Shown here in pieces: positions 8,918 to 17,502 of a DNA stretch of 64,000 nt; positions within the stretch are counted from its first letter, which is position 1; the number at the start of each line of letters is the position of its first letter. The stretch lies in NCBI RefSeq assembly GCF_016925635.1, contig NZ_CP070490.1:4780001-4844000 (forward strand), written 5' to 3'. Position numbers and translations under genes: made by a program. The DNA comes from Lysinibacillus fusiformis. GTDB taxonomy: Bacteria; Bacillota; Bacilli; Bacillales_A; Planococcaceae. Below the pieces are notes generated by a model. The model did no database searches. It had not been told where the DNA came from and worked only from the letters and a program-made list of their open reading frames with translations.

Positions 8918-9937
8918 CTATTTTTTTTCCAATAAAACGTTAACAATTTTCTCAAGCTGAAGATCTAACGAGTAAGGATCTTCCATCACAAATTCATCTC
9001 CAAACTCGCCATACATATAAACATTGCCATTTTTAACAGCAGGTGCTCCCTGCCAAATTGGACTGTTCAAAATTTCCTCTGCATCTTCTTGCGAGTTTAC
9101 ATAGACAAATACATGATCGCCTAAATATTCTGGCAGTACCTCTAAAGATATATTTTCAAACCCCTCTTTCATATTTAATGCCTGTTCTGTCGGAGGTAAT
9201 TTCAACATTTGATAAATGGTATTACTACCATAATTCCCTCCTTCTGCAGCTAATACAAATAATCCTGTAGGGCTTAATTGTACGACTGACACCGTTTCAC
9301 CTTCTTTAATGATGCCGTCTATTTGTTTTCGAGCGTCTTCAACCTTGAGTTCATATTCTTCGATCCATTGGTCTGCTTCCTTTTCTTTGCCAAATACTTC
9401 AGCAATCCTTTTGAATTTCTCTAATGGTCCAGCTGTCGAAAGCTCTTCCCAATAAGGAATAAAAACAGTCGTGCCTATTTTTTCATATTGTTCAATATTT
9501 TTCTCAATCGATCCAATGATTAAATCTGGCTCTAGCATAATGAGTTTTTCAGGGTTCATTGGGAAGCCACCTAAATTTTCAATTTTAGCTAATGTTTCTT
9601 GTGGAATCCCTGCTTTTTCAATCCATCCTTCTGCTAACATCCCTTCGCGGACACCAACTGGAATAATTCCTAGTTTTAAAAGCTGCCCCATGTACTGATC
9701 GGCCGCTACACGCTGTGGTTGTGCCGGAATTTCTACATCACCTCTAGGTGTAGAAACTATTCTTGTCTTTCCTTCCTGCACAGCTTCTTGTCCACTATTC
9801 GCTTGTGTTTCCACTTGCTTTGTCGCGGATGATGAGGCACCATTTGTATTCGCTGTATTTGAGCATGCTGCTAGCAGCAATGATAGACACATAAACAACG
9901 TCATCGCCTTTACTTTCATACTTTTGTACTTCGACAT
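8918..9937 (-). CDS. Iron-siderophore ABC transporter substrate-binding lipoprotein (internal start)
   Basis: An in-frame ATG at 9937 has an ideal ribosome site (AAAGGGAG, 8 bases upstream) and begins a typical lipoprotein: positively charged SKYKSMKVK, a hydrophobic stretch, then the lipobox LLAAC (Cys at residue 25), followed by a Ser/Thr/Asn-rich linker and a FeuA/FecB-type binding domain (PQRVAADQYMGQLLKLG; ENLGGFPMNPEKL). At 339 aa it has full family length. A Fur-box-like sequence lies 9957-9971, directly upstream of the ribosome site. This argues that it is translated separately. No permease or ATPase genes are adjacent, so it must work with a transporter encoded elsewhere. Confidence 0.8.
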   Translation of the reverse strand: MSKYKSMKVKAMTLFMCLSLLLAACSNTANTNGASSSATKQVETQANSGQEAVQEGKTRIVSTPRGDVEIPAQPQRVAADQYMGQLLKLGIIPVGVREGMLAEGWIEKAGIPQETLAKIENLGGFPMNPEKLIMLEPDLIIGSIEKNIEQYEKIGTTVFIPYWEELSTAGPLEKFKRIAEVFGKEKEADQWIEEYELKVEDARKQIDGIIKEGETVSVVQLSPTGLFVLAAEGGNYGSNTIYQMLKLPPTEQALNMKEGFENISLEVLPEYLGDHVFVYVNSQEDAEEILNSPIWQGAPAVKNGNVYMYGEFGDEFVMEDPYSLDLQLEKIVNVLLEKK

Positions 9938-10900
9938 TTCATTTACTCCCTTTCGTTGATAATGATTTTCAATTTCATCATCAATATACCACTCGAATTG
10001 TTTTGGGAGAATAGCATATCTTCTTTTCCAAAGTGGCAATTCTTCATCTTCCATTTGCCGCTTTTGTCTCCATGTTACTTTAAATTGAGCGGGAGACACG
10101 CCCTTATATCGTTTAAAGCTTCGGCTCAAGGAATGACCATCGGGGTAGCCGACATGTTCAGCAATTTCCTGCAATGTAGCATCTGTTTGTACGAGTAAAG
10201 TCGCTGCTTTGTTTACACGCATTTCACCCAAGTAGTGAATGGGGCTAGTATGCATTTTTTCTTTAAAGCGTTTAGATAAATAACCGATGCTACAGCCCAG
10301 CTCTTGCGCTATGATATCCAGTGTCAGAGGTTGATGAGCATGTTCCTCCATATAGCGAACTGCCTCCGCTACAATATCTGGCTTTACAGGGTGAATTTCC
10401 TGCACATGCATTTGTCGTAATAATTCATAGACATATTGATAAAACACTGATTTTATATGTAAATGTTTCAGCTCTTTGTCATCATTTTGCAGCCAAATCA
10501 TGTTCATCTGCTCTGCTTTATCAAGTAACGCAAGTGGATGAGCAGGCGCAAAAGCATATTGATAGTGGAAAGGATGATTGTTTTCCAATAAGGCGACTAT
10601 TTCTTGGCGGTTAGGTAACGGGACAATCGCTTTATAAAAAATCAGGAAGTATTCGAGCTCTTTTTCCGCTACAATCTCTACATAGACCCCTTTCCCTGCA
10701 TGCAGGACATAAAACGGGTGTACCATATGTCTATTTTTATCCAGCCATATTTGGGCACTACCTCTTTTTGTATAAAGAAAGGCATTGGTTGGTAATCGAT
10801 AGGGGCCAAAATCTTCACCCTGCTCCATTATCGTCAATCGTACATCCATTATTTTGATGTATGCGTGATTCCATAAAAGTATATGATCACTTAATTTCAT
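8918..10900 (-). CDS. AraC-family regulator in one open frame with an iron-siderophore-binding lipoprotein
   Basis: One uninterrupted frame (about 660 aa; a TTG at 10909 is an alternative start). The first 100 or so residues resemble an AraC sensory barrel. Residues about 180-280 carry two helix-turn-helix motifs (LDIIAQELGCSIGYLSKRF and LQEIAEHVGYPDGHSLSRSF, then GVSPAQF). No stop separates this from a complete FeuA-like lipoprotein starting at residue about 322, with its own signal peptide. AraC regulators with a cytoplasmic siderophore-binding domain (Btr-like) are known, but those lack an internal lipobox. Read as one protein, it would be a membrane-spanning regulator with DNA binding inside and ligand binding outside. 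Read as two, the AraC stop codon is missing. Confidence 0.8.
   Translation of the reverse strand: MKLSDHILLWNHAYIKIMDVRLTIMEQGEDFGPYRLPTNAFLYTKRGSAQIWLDKNRHMVHPFYVLHAGKGVYVEIVAEKELEYFLIFYKAIVPLPNRQEIVALLENNHPFHYQYAFAPAHPLALLDKAEQMNMIWLQNDDKELKHLHIKSVFYQYVYELLRQMHVQEIHPVKPDIVAEAVRYMEEHAHQPLTLDIIAQELGCSIGYLSKRFKEKMHTSPIHYLGEMRVNKAATLLVQTDATLQEIAEHVGYPDGHSLSRSFKRYKGVSPAQFKVTWRQKRQMEDEELPLWKRRYAILPKQFEWYIDDEIENHYQRKGVNEMSKYKSMKVKAMTLFMCLSLLLAACSNTANTNGASSSATKQVETQANSGQEAVQEGKTRIVSTPRGDVEIPAQPQRVAADQYMGQLLKLGIIPVGVREGMLAEGWIEKAGIPQETLAKIENLGGFPMNPEKLIMLEPDLIIGSIEKNIEQYEKIGTTVFIPYWEELSTAGPLEKFKRIAEVFGKEKEADQWIEEYELKVEDARKQIDGIIKEGETVSVVQLSPTGLFVLAAEGGNYGSNTIYQMLKLPPTEQALNMKEGFENISLEVLPEYLGDHVFVYVNSQEDAEEILNSPIWQGAPAVKNGNVYMYGEFGDEFVMEDPYSLDLQLEKIVNVLLEKK
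9957..9971 (-). promoter_or_regulatory. Fur-box-like palindrome inside the AraC/lipoprotein frame
   Basis: TGATAATGATTTTCA on the plus strand matches the 7-1-7 Fur consensus TGATAATxATTATCA with one mismatch. It encodes residues ENHYQ of the long frame and ends just before the lipoprotein ribosome site. Confidence 0.65.
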
Positions 10901-10965
10901 CAGGGTCAAACACTCCTTCTAATAAACCATTAACATGTCTATAGTTTAACAGAAATTCTACTAGT

Positions 10966-10980
10966 TGATAACGATTCTCA
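10966..10980 (-). promoter_or_regulatory. Fur-box-like palindrome upstream of the AraC frame
   Basis: TGATAACGATTCTCA matches the Fur 7-1-7 consensus at 12 of 14 defined positions and lies about 65 bases before the AraC start. It fits iron control of this regulator. Confidence 0.6.
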
Positions 10981-10997
10981 TACATAAAATATGAGAC

Positions 10998-11037
10998 AAA
11001 AAATGGACTTGTCATCGCATTGACTAAGTCCATTTTT
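10998..11037 (-). terminator. Terminator of the GntR operon
   Basis: A 12-bp stem AAAAATGGACTT / AAGTCCATTTTT with a 15-base loop, 9 bases past the last gene. A and T runs on both sides may make it bidirectional. Confidence 0.85.
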
Positions 11038-11045
11038 CATCTCTG

Positions 11046-11360
11046 TTATTTTTTGAAACGATTGCCAGTGTTCGCATAGATCAATAAAAATATTGTAAGT
11101 GCGACAAAAAGTACAAGACCAACATTAAATAACCACTGTGTATGGAGTATTTCGTTTAGAATCCATAAAAGAACACAAAAACAGTAACCATACATCATTT
11201 TTCCCATAAATTTTGCCAGTGCTCTTTCATCATAACGTTCTTTCTCTTCCTGTGCCATCGTATTAAAGCCTGCAAGTAGAAAAGCTCCTTTACCTTGCGA
11301 TAAAACAATGGCGAAGATGAGAAACGGCAGCATGATAATTAAATAGACAATAACACCCAA
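11046..11360 (-). CDS. Small DUF3784-type membrane protein
   Basis: A 104-aa integral membrane protein with three hydrophobic segments (residues about 3-18, 53-70 and 76-95). The motif KGAFLLAGFNTMAQEEKERY after the first segment, followed by ALAKFMGKMM, is characteristic of the DUF3784 family as I recall it. Function unknown. It is the last of four genes in the operon beginning with the GntR regulator, 11 bases after the lipoprotein gene. Confidence 0.75.
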   Translation of the reverse strand: MGVIVYLIIMLPFLIFAIVLSQGKGAFLLAGFNTMAQEEKERYDERALAKFMGKMMYGYCFCVLLWILNEILHTQWLFNVGLVLFVALTIFLLIYANTGNRFKK

Positions 11361-11371
11361 AGTTCATCATC

Positions 11372-12655
11372 CTACTTTTCATTTTTAATAAATTGCTGAA
11401 TTGCTGGTAGTAATTCTTCATGAAGTGGCAGCGAAGGATTTGCATAGGTTGCTAAGTTTTCTGCACGATCTGCTGGTGCCTTTTTCAATACATGATTCAT
11501 GCCCTCTAAATAAAGCAATTTAGCCTCTTGTTTGCCTTTCTTCAATGCTTCGGCATCGGTTACCTTCACTTGTAAATCCGTTGTTCCTTGTAGCAGTAAT
11601 ACACGTCCTTTTACTTTGGCTAACTCATTAGCAGGTTGATACTTTAGCAAAGAAATCAGGAAAGGCTGTACAGATGGACGGAAAAGTGCTTGTAGCTCTG
11701 GTGAAATATTTTTCACTTGCTCCCCTTGCTTTAAAGCTGTCAAAATATTCGTGGATTCATTGAAAAGCTTTGGTGCTAATTGACCCTTTAATTGCTCTAA
11801 AAGCACTGCATCCAACGGTCTACCTGCACCTGCAATGGAGACAAAGGATTCTACGCCTGTTTGTTGAGCTGCTAGTAAACCAATGAGTGAACCTTCGCTA
11901 TGTCCAATCACATGGACGCTTGTATAGGCTTTATCAGCCATCAATGTTTGGATGATTTGTACAGCATCATCCACGTATTGGTCAAACGTTCCATCCTCTT
12001 CCTTTGTTAAGAGCGCTTGATTGTCACCAAGTCCTCGCTTATCATAACGCACCGTCGCAATACCCTGTTGTGCTAAACCTTCCGCCAACATTTTTAAGCT
12101 GTTATTTTTTCCAGCTAAAGCGGAATTACCGTCTTTATCAGTTGGCCCCGAGCCTGCTATTATCAGTGCCACTGGGGATGGAGATGTACCAGCTTTTTGT
12201 AAGGCTACCGTTAAATTACCGTTTTGAACGGGAATCTTTAATGTGTCATAGGTAACGGGTTGCTCTTTATAAGCCTTTAGTGTTAAAGGATATTTTCCCC
12301 CATTTTGTTGAAATGTAGCCTCTATTTGTTCATTTTTGATTGTGCCATTAATGGCAATAGCTGAGCCGTTTAAATTAATGGACACTTTTACTTTATCACC
12401 CGTATACTTCACACTTTGAAATGGAAAATTAGATAACCCTTGTGCTGGAACAGATAATGTGCCACTATCCTTCTGTAAATTGACGATAATCGGTAGTGGT
12501 CCATTTGGTGTTTCAATACTTCCTTCCCATTTTCCAATAAACTGTTCATTCATTGCATTTGTCCCCTTTGTTCCTTGATGTTGAGCAGTGACCTCTTTTT
12601 GCCCACAAGCAGCTAAAAGTAAAATTGTACAGCAAAACAATAACCATTTTTTCAT
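11372..12655 (-). CDS. Secreted alpha/beta-hydrolase lipoprotein
   Basis: A 427-aa lipoprotein: signal peptide MKKWLLFCCTILLLAAC with the lipidated Cys at 17. Residues about 38-130 form an N-terminal beta-rich domain. A serine alpha/beta-hydrolase domain follows, with nucleophile S253 in GHSEGS, an acid Asp in LLQGTTDLQV and His in EGMNHVLKK. It should act outside the membrane as an esterase or peptidase-like enzyme; substrate unknown. It lies between a DUF1648 membrane protein and a DUF3784 protein in a GntR-headed operon, suggesting a role in the cell envelope or in resistance. Confidence 0.85.
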   Translation of the reverse strand: MKKWLLFCCTILLLAACGQKEVTAQHQGTKGTNAMNEQFIGKWEGSIETPNGPLPIIVNLQKDSGTLSVPAQGLSNFPFQSVKYTGDKVKVSINLNGSAIAINGTIKNEQIEATFQQNGGKYPLTLKAYKEQPVTYDTLKIPVQNGNLTVALQKAGTSPSPVALIIAGSGPTDKDGNSALAGKNNSLKMLAEGLAQQGIATVRYDKRGLGDNQALLTKEEDGTFDQYVDDAVQIIQTLMADKAYTSVHVIGHSEGSLIGLLAAQQTGVESFVSIAGAGRPLDAVLLEQLKGQLAPKLFNESTNILTALKQGEQVKNISPELQALFRPSVQPFLISLLKYQPANELAKVKGRVLLLQGTTDLQVKVTDAEALKKGKQEAKLLYLEGMNHVLKKAPADRAENLATYANPSLPLHEELLPAIQQFIKNEK

Positions 12656-12668
12656 CTAATCTTCCTTT

Positions 12669-13748
12669 CTATATGAAGATCACCAATAAAATTGGTAATA
12701 AAGTTATACCGATCAAGATGTAGCACCATTTATTCGCAAAATTGACAGTCCAACCAATCCCGAATTTTTTGGGCACTAATAAAGAGGGATCATTTTTGTT
12801 GCAATAAAAAACACCCCATTTCCAATATTGATCATCTGTCGCAGCTGTTTCATTTGTATGTACCTCATCAAAACGTTCGTTACTTTTACTAAGCTTCCAA
12901 ATGAACACTAGTAAACCACCCAGCATGACGACATTAAAGATAAGAAAAAGGGGGAAAAAGTAAGGAACCGTTTGGTCGTGTAAAATAACGGTTGTATAGT
13001 GTAAAACAACAAATAGAATAGTCATACTAAAATTAATGGCTGCCAAGTACCAGCTCCCATATTTACGCTGAGCTAGCTCGCGATGGATGGATGCTTCTTT
13101 GGCCTGTGCGCTCAATTGGATTTTGGCACTTTTCATCCCTTGGTTCATGATGAAAAAACTGATTTGTATCGCCAATAATATAAGTGGCATACTGACGACT
13201 GACAGCCATGATTTATCAGTCCAACCATCGACCTCCCCCGCTCCATTCCAATGTGTCGCAAAAACCGCTGGGATTGTCTCATAGTTCATATACGTAAAAG
13301 CGATTAATGCCAGTGTGATGATCATGGGTACGCTAAAAAATATAGATGACAAGGTTTCTTCATTTTGGCGGATAGACAAATCTGTCACATATACTGTTTT
13401 TATTTGCGCTTCCCACTGCTCCTGCACCTTTAATTTTTTCGTTTTGACATGATAACTCATGTAAAGACCAGATGATAAAAGGAGCATGATATACAACAGG
13501 ATAAAGGAAATTAAGGACGCCTTCTCCTCTTGCATAGGCGAAAGATAAAGCCCGATTTGACCTAGTAAAAATAAACCGGCAATCCCTCCGATGATTTGGC
13601 TATAATGCTTCTTCCACAGCTGTAATTGTGGATGTTTAACATAAGGTTCAGGTATAGAAACACCAAAGACAATCGATTTTCTTGTTAAATGTGGTGTCAG
13701 CGTTTCTAAAATCCCGACAATGATAAAGATGCCTACGATTATAAGCAT
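12669..13748 (-). CDS. DUF1648/DUF5808 polytopic membrane protein
   Basis: A 359-aa membrane protein with about eight hydrophobic segments. The central motif PAVFATHWNGAGEVDGWTDK is the DUF1648 signature, also found in SdpI-like immunity and signalling proteins. The C-terminal YWKWGVFYCNKNDPSLLVPK is a DUF5808-type motif. It begins 7 bases after the GntR regulator, an arrangement common for this family, in which the regulator and membrane protein are coexpressed. Molecular function unknown. Confidence 0.8.
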   Translation of the reverse strand: MLIIVGIFIIVGILETLTPHLTRKSIVFGVSIPEPYVKHPQLQLWKKHYSQIIGGIAGLFLLGQIGLYLSPMQEEKASLISFILLYIMLLLSSGLYMSYHVKTKKLKVQEQWEAQIKTVYVTDLSIRQNEETLSSIFFSVPMIITLALIAFTYMNYETIPAVFATHWNGAGEVDGWTDKSWLSVVSMPLILLAIQISFFIMNQGMKSAKIQLSAQAKEASIHRELAQRKYGSWYLAAINFSMTILFVVLHYTTVILHDQTVPYFFPLFLIFNVVMLGGLLVFIWKLSKSNERFDEVHTNETAATDDQYWKWGVFYCNKNDPSLLVPKKFGIGWTVNFANKWCYILIGITLLPILLVIFI

Positions 13749-13755
13749 ACTACCC

Positions 13756-14133
13756 CTACTTCCATTGTTTTAAAATTCGCTGGAACAAACTTGTCATTTG
13801 CTCTTTTTCCAAACCCCGTGCAAAAGCTTCTGCCATAATAGGCTTCAAGGCATTTTCGACTTTTTCAACCTCCGTTTCTTCCAGCTCTCTCTTTTGGCCA
13901 CCAATAATGACCGCTTTCGCTTTCGGCTTTAATTCAATTAAGCCCTTCTCTTCAAGTTCATGATAACTCTTACTGACCGTGCTGACATTGATACCTAAAT
14001 CCGTAGCCATCGCACGCACAGACGGTAAAGTATCACCGTTTTTCAGCTCCCCTTTTGCAATGCTTTCAATTAATTGATTAGCTAACTGTTTATAAAGCTG
14101 TAATTCACTGCTTGGATCTAAATGTATTTGCAT
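13756..14133 (-). CDS. GntR-family repressor, YtrA type
   Basis: A 125-aa regulator: a winged helix-turn-helix (residues about 10-75, including LPSVRAMATDLGINVSTVSK) and a short C-terminal dimerisation helix, as in the YtrA subfamily. The frame is open much further upstream, but that part is repeat-derived; the ATG at 14133 has a GGAGGAG ribosome site and gives the normal family length. Two short inverted repeats lie in its promoter region, which suggests autoregulation. It heads an operon with DUF1648, a hydrolase lipoprotein and DUF3784. Confidence 0.88.
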   Translation of the reverse strand: MQIHLDPSSELQLYKQLANQLIESIAKGELKNGDTLPSVRAMATDLGINVSTVSKSYHELEEKGLIELKPKAKAVIIGGQKRELEETEVEKVENALKPIMAEAFARGLEKEQMTSLFQRILKQWK

Positions 14134-14165
14134 AAAACTCCTCCGATCTGTATTGCTAATAACCA

Positions 14166-14214
14166 AACAGAAATCTGTTATGTATAGAGTAATACAGATT
14201 TTCTGTAATGTCAA
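14166..14214 (-). promoter_or_regulatory. GntR operon promoter with two operator-like inverted repeats
   Basis: TTGACA (minus strand, 14209-14214) is a consensus -35 element; the -10 is weak (about 14186-14191). Two related palindromes, ACAGA-N3-TCTGT at 14194-14206 and AACAGA-N2-TCTGTT at 14166-14179, occupy the promoter spacer and the transcription start area, the expected place for autorepression. Confidence 0.6.
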
Positions 14215-14287
14215 ATGAAGGAATTTTTTTGTGGAGAAGAATTTTTTAGTATGGTGGTTACATTTTTGGAGAGGGTTTGTCTTCACT

Positions 14288-15145
14288 AGGAGCGGGAGCC
14301 TTGGATGAGCGTTTTTAATGCCTATTGGAGCGGGGTCCTTCCTTGAATGAGCGCTTTGTCCATCAATTCGAGCGGATTCCTTCCTTGGGGGAGCGCTTTT
14401 GACTCCTATTCGAGCGGGGTCCTTCCTTGGGGGAGCGCTTTTGACTCCCATTCGAGCGGATTCCTTCCTTAGGTGAGCGCTTTGTCCATCATTTAGAGCG
14501 GGGTCTCCTCCCTTAGGAGCGCTTTTGACACCCATTGGAGCGGATTCCTTCCTTAGGAGCGCTTTGTCCATCAATTCGAGCGGGTTCCTTCCTTAGATGA
14601 GCACTTTTGACAACAATTGGAGCGGGGTCCTTCCTTGGGTGAGCGCTTTGTCCATCATTTAGAGCGGATTTCTTCCTTGAATGAGCGCTTTTGACTCCCA
14701 TTCGAGCGGGGTCCTTCCTTGAGTGAGCGCTTTGTCCATCAATTCGAGCGGGGTCTCCTCCCTTAGGAGCGCTTTTGACTCTCATTAGAGCGGATTCCTT
14801 CCTTAGGTGAGCGCTTTTGACACCAATTGGAACGGATTCCTTCCTTAGGAGTGCTTTGTCCATCAATTCGAGCGGGTTCCTTCCTTAGATGAGCACTTTT
14901 GACAACAATTGGAGCGGGTTCCTTCCTTGAATGAGCGCTTTTGACAACAACTCGAGCGGGTTCCTTCCTTGAATGAGCGCTTTTGACAACAATTCGAGCG
15001 GGTTCCTTCCTTGAATGAGCGCTTTTGACAACAATTCGAGCGGGTTCCTTCCTTAGATGAGCGCTTTTGACAACAATTCGAGCGGGTTCCTTCCTTAGAT
15101 GAGCACTTTTGACAACAATTCGAGCGGGTCTTGAGCACTTTTGAC
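14288..15145. repeat. Tandem array of 21-bp units in 42-bp pairs
   Basis: About 40 consecutive units of 21 bp, nearly all beginning GAGCG, alternate between an A type (GAGCGGGTTCCTTCCTTGAAT) and a B type (GAGCGCTTTTGACAACAATTC), giving a 42-bp higher-order period. Units vary at a few positions, and two 2-bp losses occur. There are no unique spacers. Because 42 is a multiple of 3, reading frames stay open across the array on the minus strand and encode a 14-residue repeat. No ribosome site or plausible protein start was found, so I treat it as non-coding repeat DNA. Confidence 0.9.
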
Positions 15146-15174
15146 CTCAAATAGGAAACCTAAAAATAAGAAAA

Positions 15175-15197
15175 GGACCCAGAATAATTCTGGATCC
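15175..15197 (-). terminator. Terminator after the decayed small gene
   Basis: GGATCCAGAAT / ATTCTGGGTCC on the minus strand followed by TTTTC. It resembles the CCCAGAA hairpin at 6.0 kb. Confidence 0.75.
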
Positions 15198-15300
15198 ATG
15201 GACACTTATTGCTTCTATTTGATTTTTAACTGGCTGGTTGTCACTTCATCTTAAACTACAGCAAAACAGATCATTTCTGCTCCACCTTTAGGCTTAAGAT

Positions 15301-15381
15301 TTAAGAAGCTTCAACCTTGAACAGTTGTGGCGGACTTTCCTGAGATTCTTGGTCTTTGGGTGTTTGACTATTACTACTCAT
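15301..15381 (-). pseudogene. Decayed copy of the 50-aa small gene
   Basis: ATG at 15381 with a GGGGAGG ribosome site, then 26 codons to TAA. The leader, the first codons, the segment reading CAACTG-x-TCAAGG, and the downstream terminator all align with the intact locus at 6.0-6.26 kb. After about 20 codons homology continues in a different frame and runs into stops. It is best read as a frameshifted paralogue, though a shortened functional peptide cannot be excluded. Confidence 0.6.
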
Positions 15382-15460
15382 TCTGCATCCTCCCCATCAG
15401 ATTAGATTAATAAGTGGTTCCTCTCTTATTATGAACCTTCTTCTATTTTTTATACATGCT

Positions 15461-15838
15461 TTAACTTTTTTCTACAAAGACTTGTTGTGCTATCGTAAGA
15501 GCATTTTGCACTCTTGGAAAACCGATGTAGGGTACTAATTGTAAAAGTGCCTCAACCACTTCTGTCTGTGTTAAGCCTGCATGTAATCCTCGCTGAATAT
15601 GAGTTTTGGTTTGTGGTGCAGCCCCTTGTGTAACAACTGCTGTTATCACGACGAGTGCTCGACTTTTTGCATCTAGCCCAGATCTTGAATAGACATCACC
15701 ATAAGCAAACTCAATAATCATTTTGCGTAAATCGGGTGCTACATCGGCTAATGCATCGGATTCAATCATCCGTGCTGCTTCTTCCTCTGTCACATATTGT
15801 TTAATTGTTTCGAGCCCCTTTGTAAAACGTTCATTCAT
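15461..15838 (-). CDS. Carboxymuconolactone decarboxylase / AhpD-like protein
   Basis: A 125-aa all-helical protein of the carboxymuconolactone decarboxylase family. The conserved core IEFAYGDVYSRSGLDAKSRALVVITAVV and the following KTHIQRGLHAGLTQTEVVEAL are recognisable. The paired redox cysteines of true AhpD (CxxC) are absent, so a peroxidase-partner role is unlikely; a decarboxylase-like or unknown role is more likely. Monocistronic by position, divergent from nothing, with argH upstream on the same strand behind its own terminator. Confidence 0.8.
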   Translation of the reverse strand: MNERFTKGLETIKQYVTEEEAARMIESDALADVAPDLRKMIIEFAYGDVYSRSGLDAKSRALVVITAVVTQGAAPQTKTHIQRGLHAGLTQTEVVEALLQLVPYIGFPRVQNALTIAQQVFVEKS

Positions 15839-15868
15839 TTCTTTATCCCTCCCACCAATTACTTATAC

Positions 15869-15901
15869 AAAAACCCCAATTCCGCGTCTCCAGAATTGGG
15901 G
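15869..15901 (-). terminator. Terminator downstream of argGH
   Basis: A 9-bp stem CCCCAATTC / GAATTGGGG followed on the minus strand by TTTTTG, 140 bases past argH. Confidence 0.75.
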
Positions 15902-16041
15902 ATTGTCCTTCACATATGTAAGGTTCTCTTTTTCACATCACCCTCTGGTTCAGTTGAAAAAGGATAAAGGTTTTCATAGTGCCTCACAGGACAACTTTAA
16001 TGAATATCTATGCAAAAGTCTCAAGGACATGCACGCAAAAA

Positions 16042-17421
16042 TTAAATAACTACAAGACAGGCTTTAGCTTTCTCAATTTGGATTTTTACTTGTTCAAAGC
16101 CAGTACCACCTAAGGAATGACGGCGGCGAACAGCCGCTTCTGGCGCTAGTACATCATAAATATCCGCTTCAATTAACGCACTTTCTTGCTGCATTTCTTC
16201 CAATGGTAAGTCTAATAAATAAATGCCCTTTTGAATACATGTAAAGACAAGCTTACCTGTCACCTCATGTGCCTCACGGAATGGCATCCCCTTTGTCGCA
16301 AGGTAATCTGCCAGCTCTGTTGCATTTGAAAAATCAGAGTGAACAGCCTGATGTAAACGTTCCGTGTTGACAGTCATTGTACGAACCATGCCTTCAAAGA
16401 TTTTAAGTGAACCAAGAATCGTATGAACGGTATCGAACATGCCCTCTTTGTCCTCCTGCATATCTTTGTTATACGTTAATGGTGTGCCCTTTAACACCGT
16501 TAATAAGCCCATTAGATTCCCATAAACACGCCCTGTTTTACCACGAATAAGCTCTGCCATATCCGGGTTTTTCTTTTGTGGCATAATCGAAGAACCTGTT
16601 GAAAAGGCATCATCCAATTCGATAAATTTAAATTCATCTGTAGACCAGATAATAATTTCCTCAGCAAAGCGTGATAGATGTGCCATAAGTAAGGAAGAAT
16701 GACTTAAAAACTCCACTATAAAATCACGATCACTCACAGCATCCATGGAGTTTGCATAAACCTCGCTAAACCCTAATAACTCTGCTGATTTTAAACGGTC
16801 AATCGGGAAAGTTGTCCCTGCCATTGCCCCAGCACCTAAAGGCAAAATATCAATACGTTTTATGGATTCTGTAAAACGTTGTTTATCACGCTCTAGCATC
16901 CAAAAATAGGCCATTAAATGATGGGCAAAGGAAATTGGCTGTGCACGTTGTAAATGCGTATAACCTGGTGCAATCGTTTCAATATGCTCTTGTGCTTTGT
17001 CTAATAGCGTTTGTTGGAACGTCACAATTAAATCAATTGCTTCCTGCACACGCTTTTTCAAAAAGAGGTGCATATCCGTTGCTACTTGGTCATTTCGGCT
17101 ACGTCCTGTATGTAGTTTGCCACCGACAGGACCAATTAAATCAATTAACATCTTTTCTAAATTTAAGTGTATATCTTCATTGGCAACGCTAAATTCAAGC
17201 TCACCTGCGATTGCCTTTTCTTTTAATTGGGCAAGACCACCTAGTATGGCCTCTACGTCAGCTGCAGGTAAAATTCCTGTTGCACCAAGCATTGTGACAT
17301 GTGCAACACTACCTTCAAGGTCCTCTAGCACAAGTTGCTGGTCAAAGCCAATGGATGCGCCAAACTCGTCTACCCATGCTTCTGCTGATTTTTGGAAACG
17401 TCCACCCCAAAGTTTTGTCAT
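16042..17421 (-). CDS. argH: Argininosuccinate lyase
   Basis: A 459-aa member of the fumarase/aspartase superfamily; it splits argininosuccinate to arginine and fumarate, the last step of arginine synthesis. The signature [12 protein letters not shown] contains the catalytic flexible loop Ser; [13 protein letters not shown] and the N-terminal KLWGGRF are also diagnostic. Full family length. It follows argG by about 80 bases on the same strand with no clear terminator between, so the two form argGH. Confidence 0.97.
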   Translation of the reverse strand: MTKLWGGRFQKSAEAWVDEFGASIGFDQQLVLEDLEGSVAHVTMLGATGILPAADVEAILGGLAQLKEKAIAGELEFSVANEDIHLNLEKMLIDLIGPVGGKLHTGRSRNDQVATDMHLFLKKRVQEAIDLIVTFQQTLLDKAQEHIETIAPGYTHLQRAQPISFAHHLMAYFWMLERDKQRFTESIKRIDILPLGAGAMAGTTFPIDRLKSAELLGFSEVYANSMDAVSDRDFIVEFLSHSSLLMAHLSRFAEEIIIWSTDEFKFIELDDAFSTGSSIMPQKKNPDMAELIRGKTGRVYGNLMGLLTVLKGTPLTYNKDMQEDKEGMFDTVHTILGSLKIFEGMVRTMTVNTERLHQAVHSDFSNATELADYLATKGMPFREAHEVTGKLVFTCIQKGIYLLDLPLEEMQQESALIEADIYDVLAPEAAVRRRHSLGGTGFEQVKIQIEKAKACLVVI

Positions 17422-17502
17422 GTCAGCTCACCTTTTCCTCGATTACTTATTAAAAGGTGTAGTATAAGCACAAATGCCTCACCACACCTTGCTTGTTCAA
17501 CA

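Noticed and set aside
14288-15145. Possible CRISPR array
   Set aside because: Units follow one another directly with a 21/42-bp period; there are no unique spacers and no cas genes.
14513-15150. Minus-strand frames encoding 14-residue repeats in the first array, and the long upstream extension of the GntR frame
   Set aside because: The frames stay open only because 42 is divisible by three. They lack ribosome sites and known domains, and the real GntR start at 14133 is well marked.
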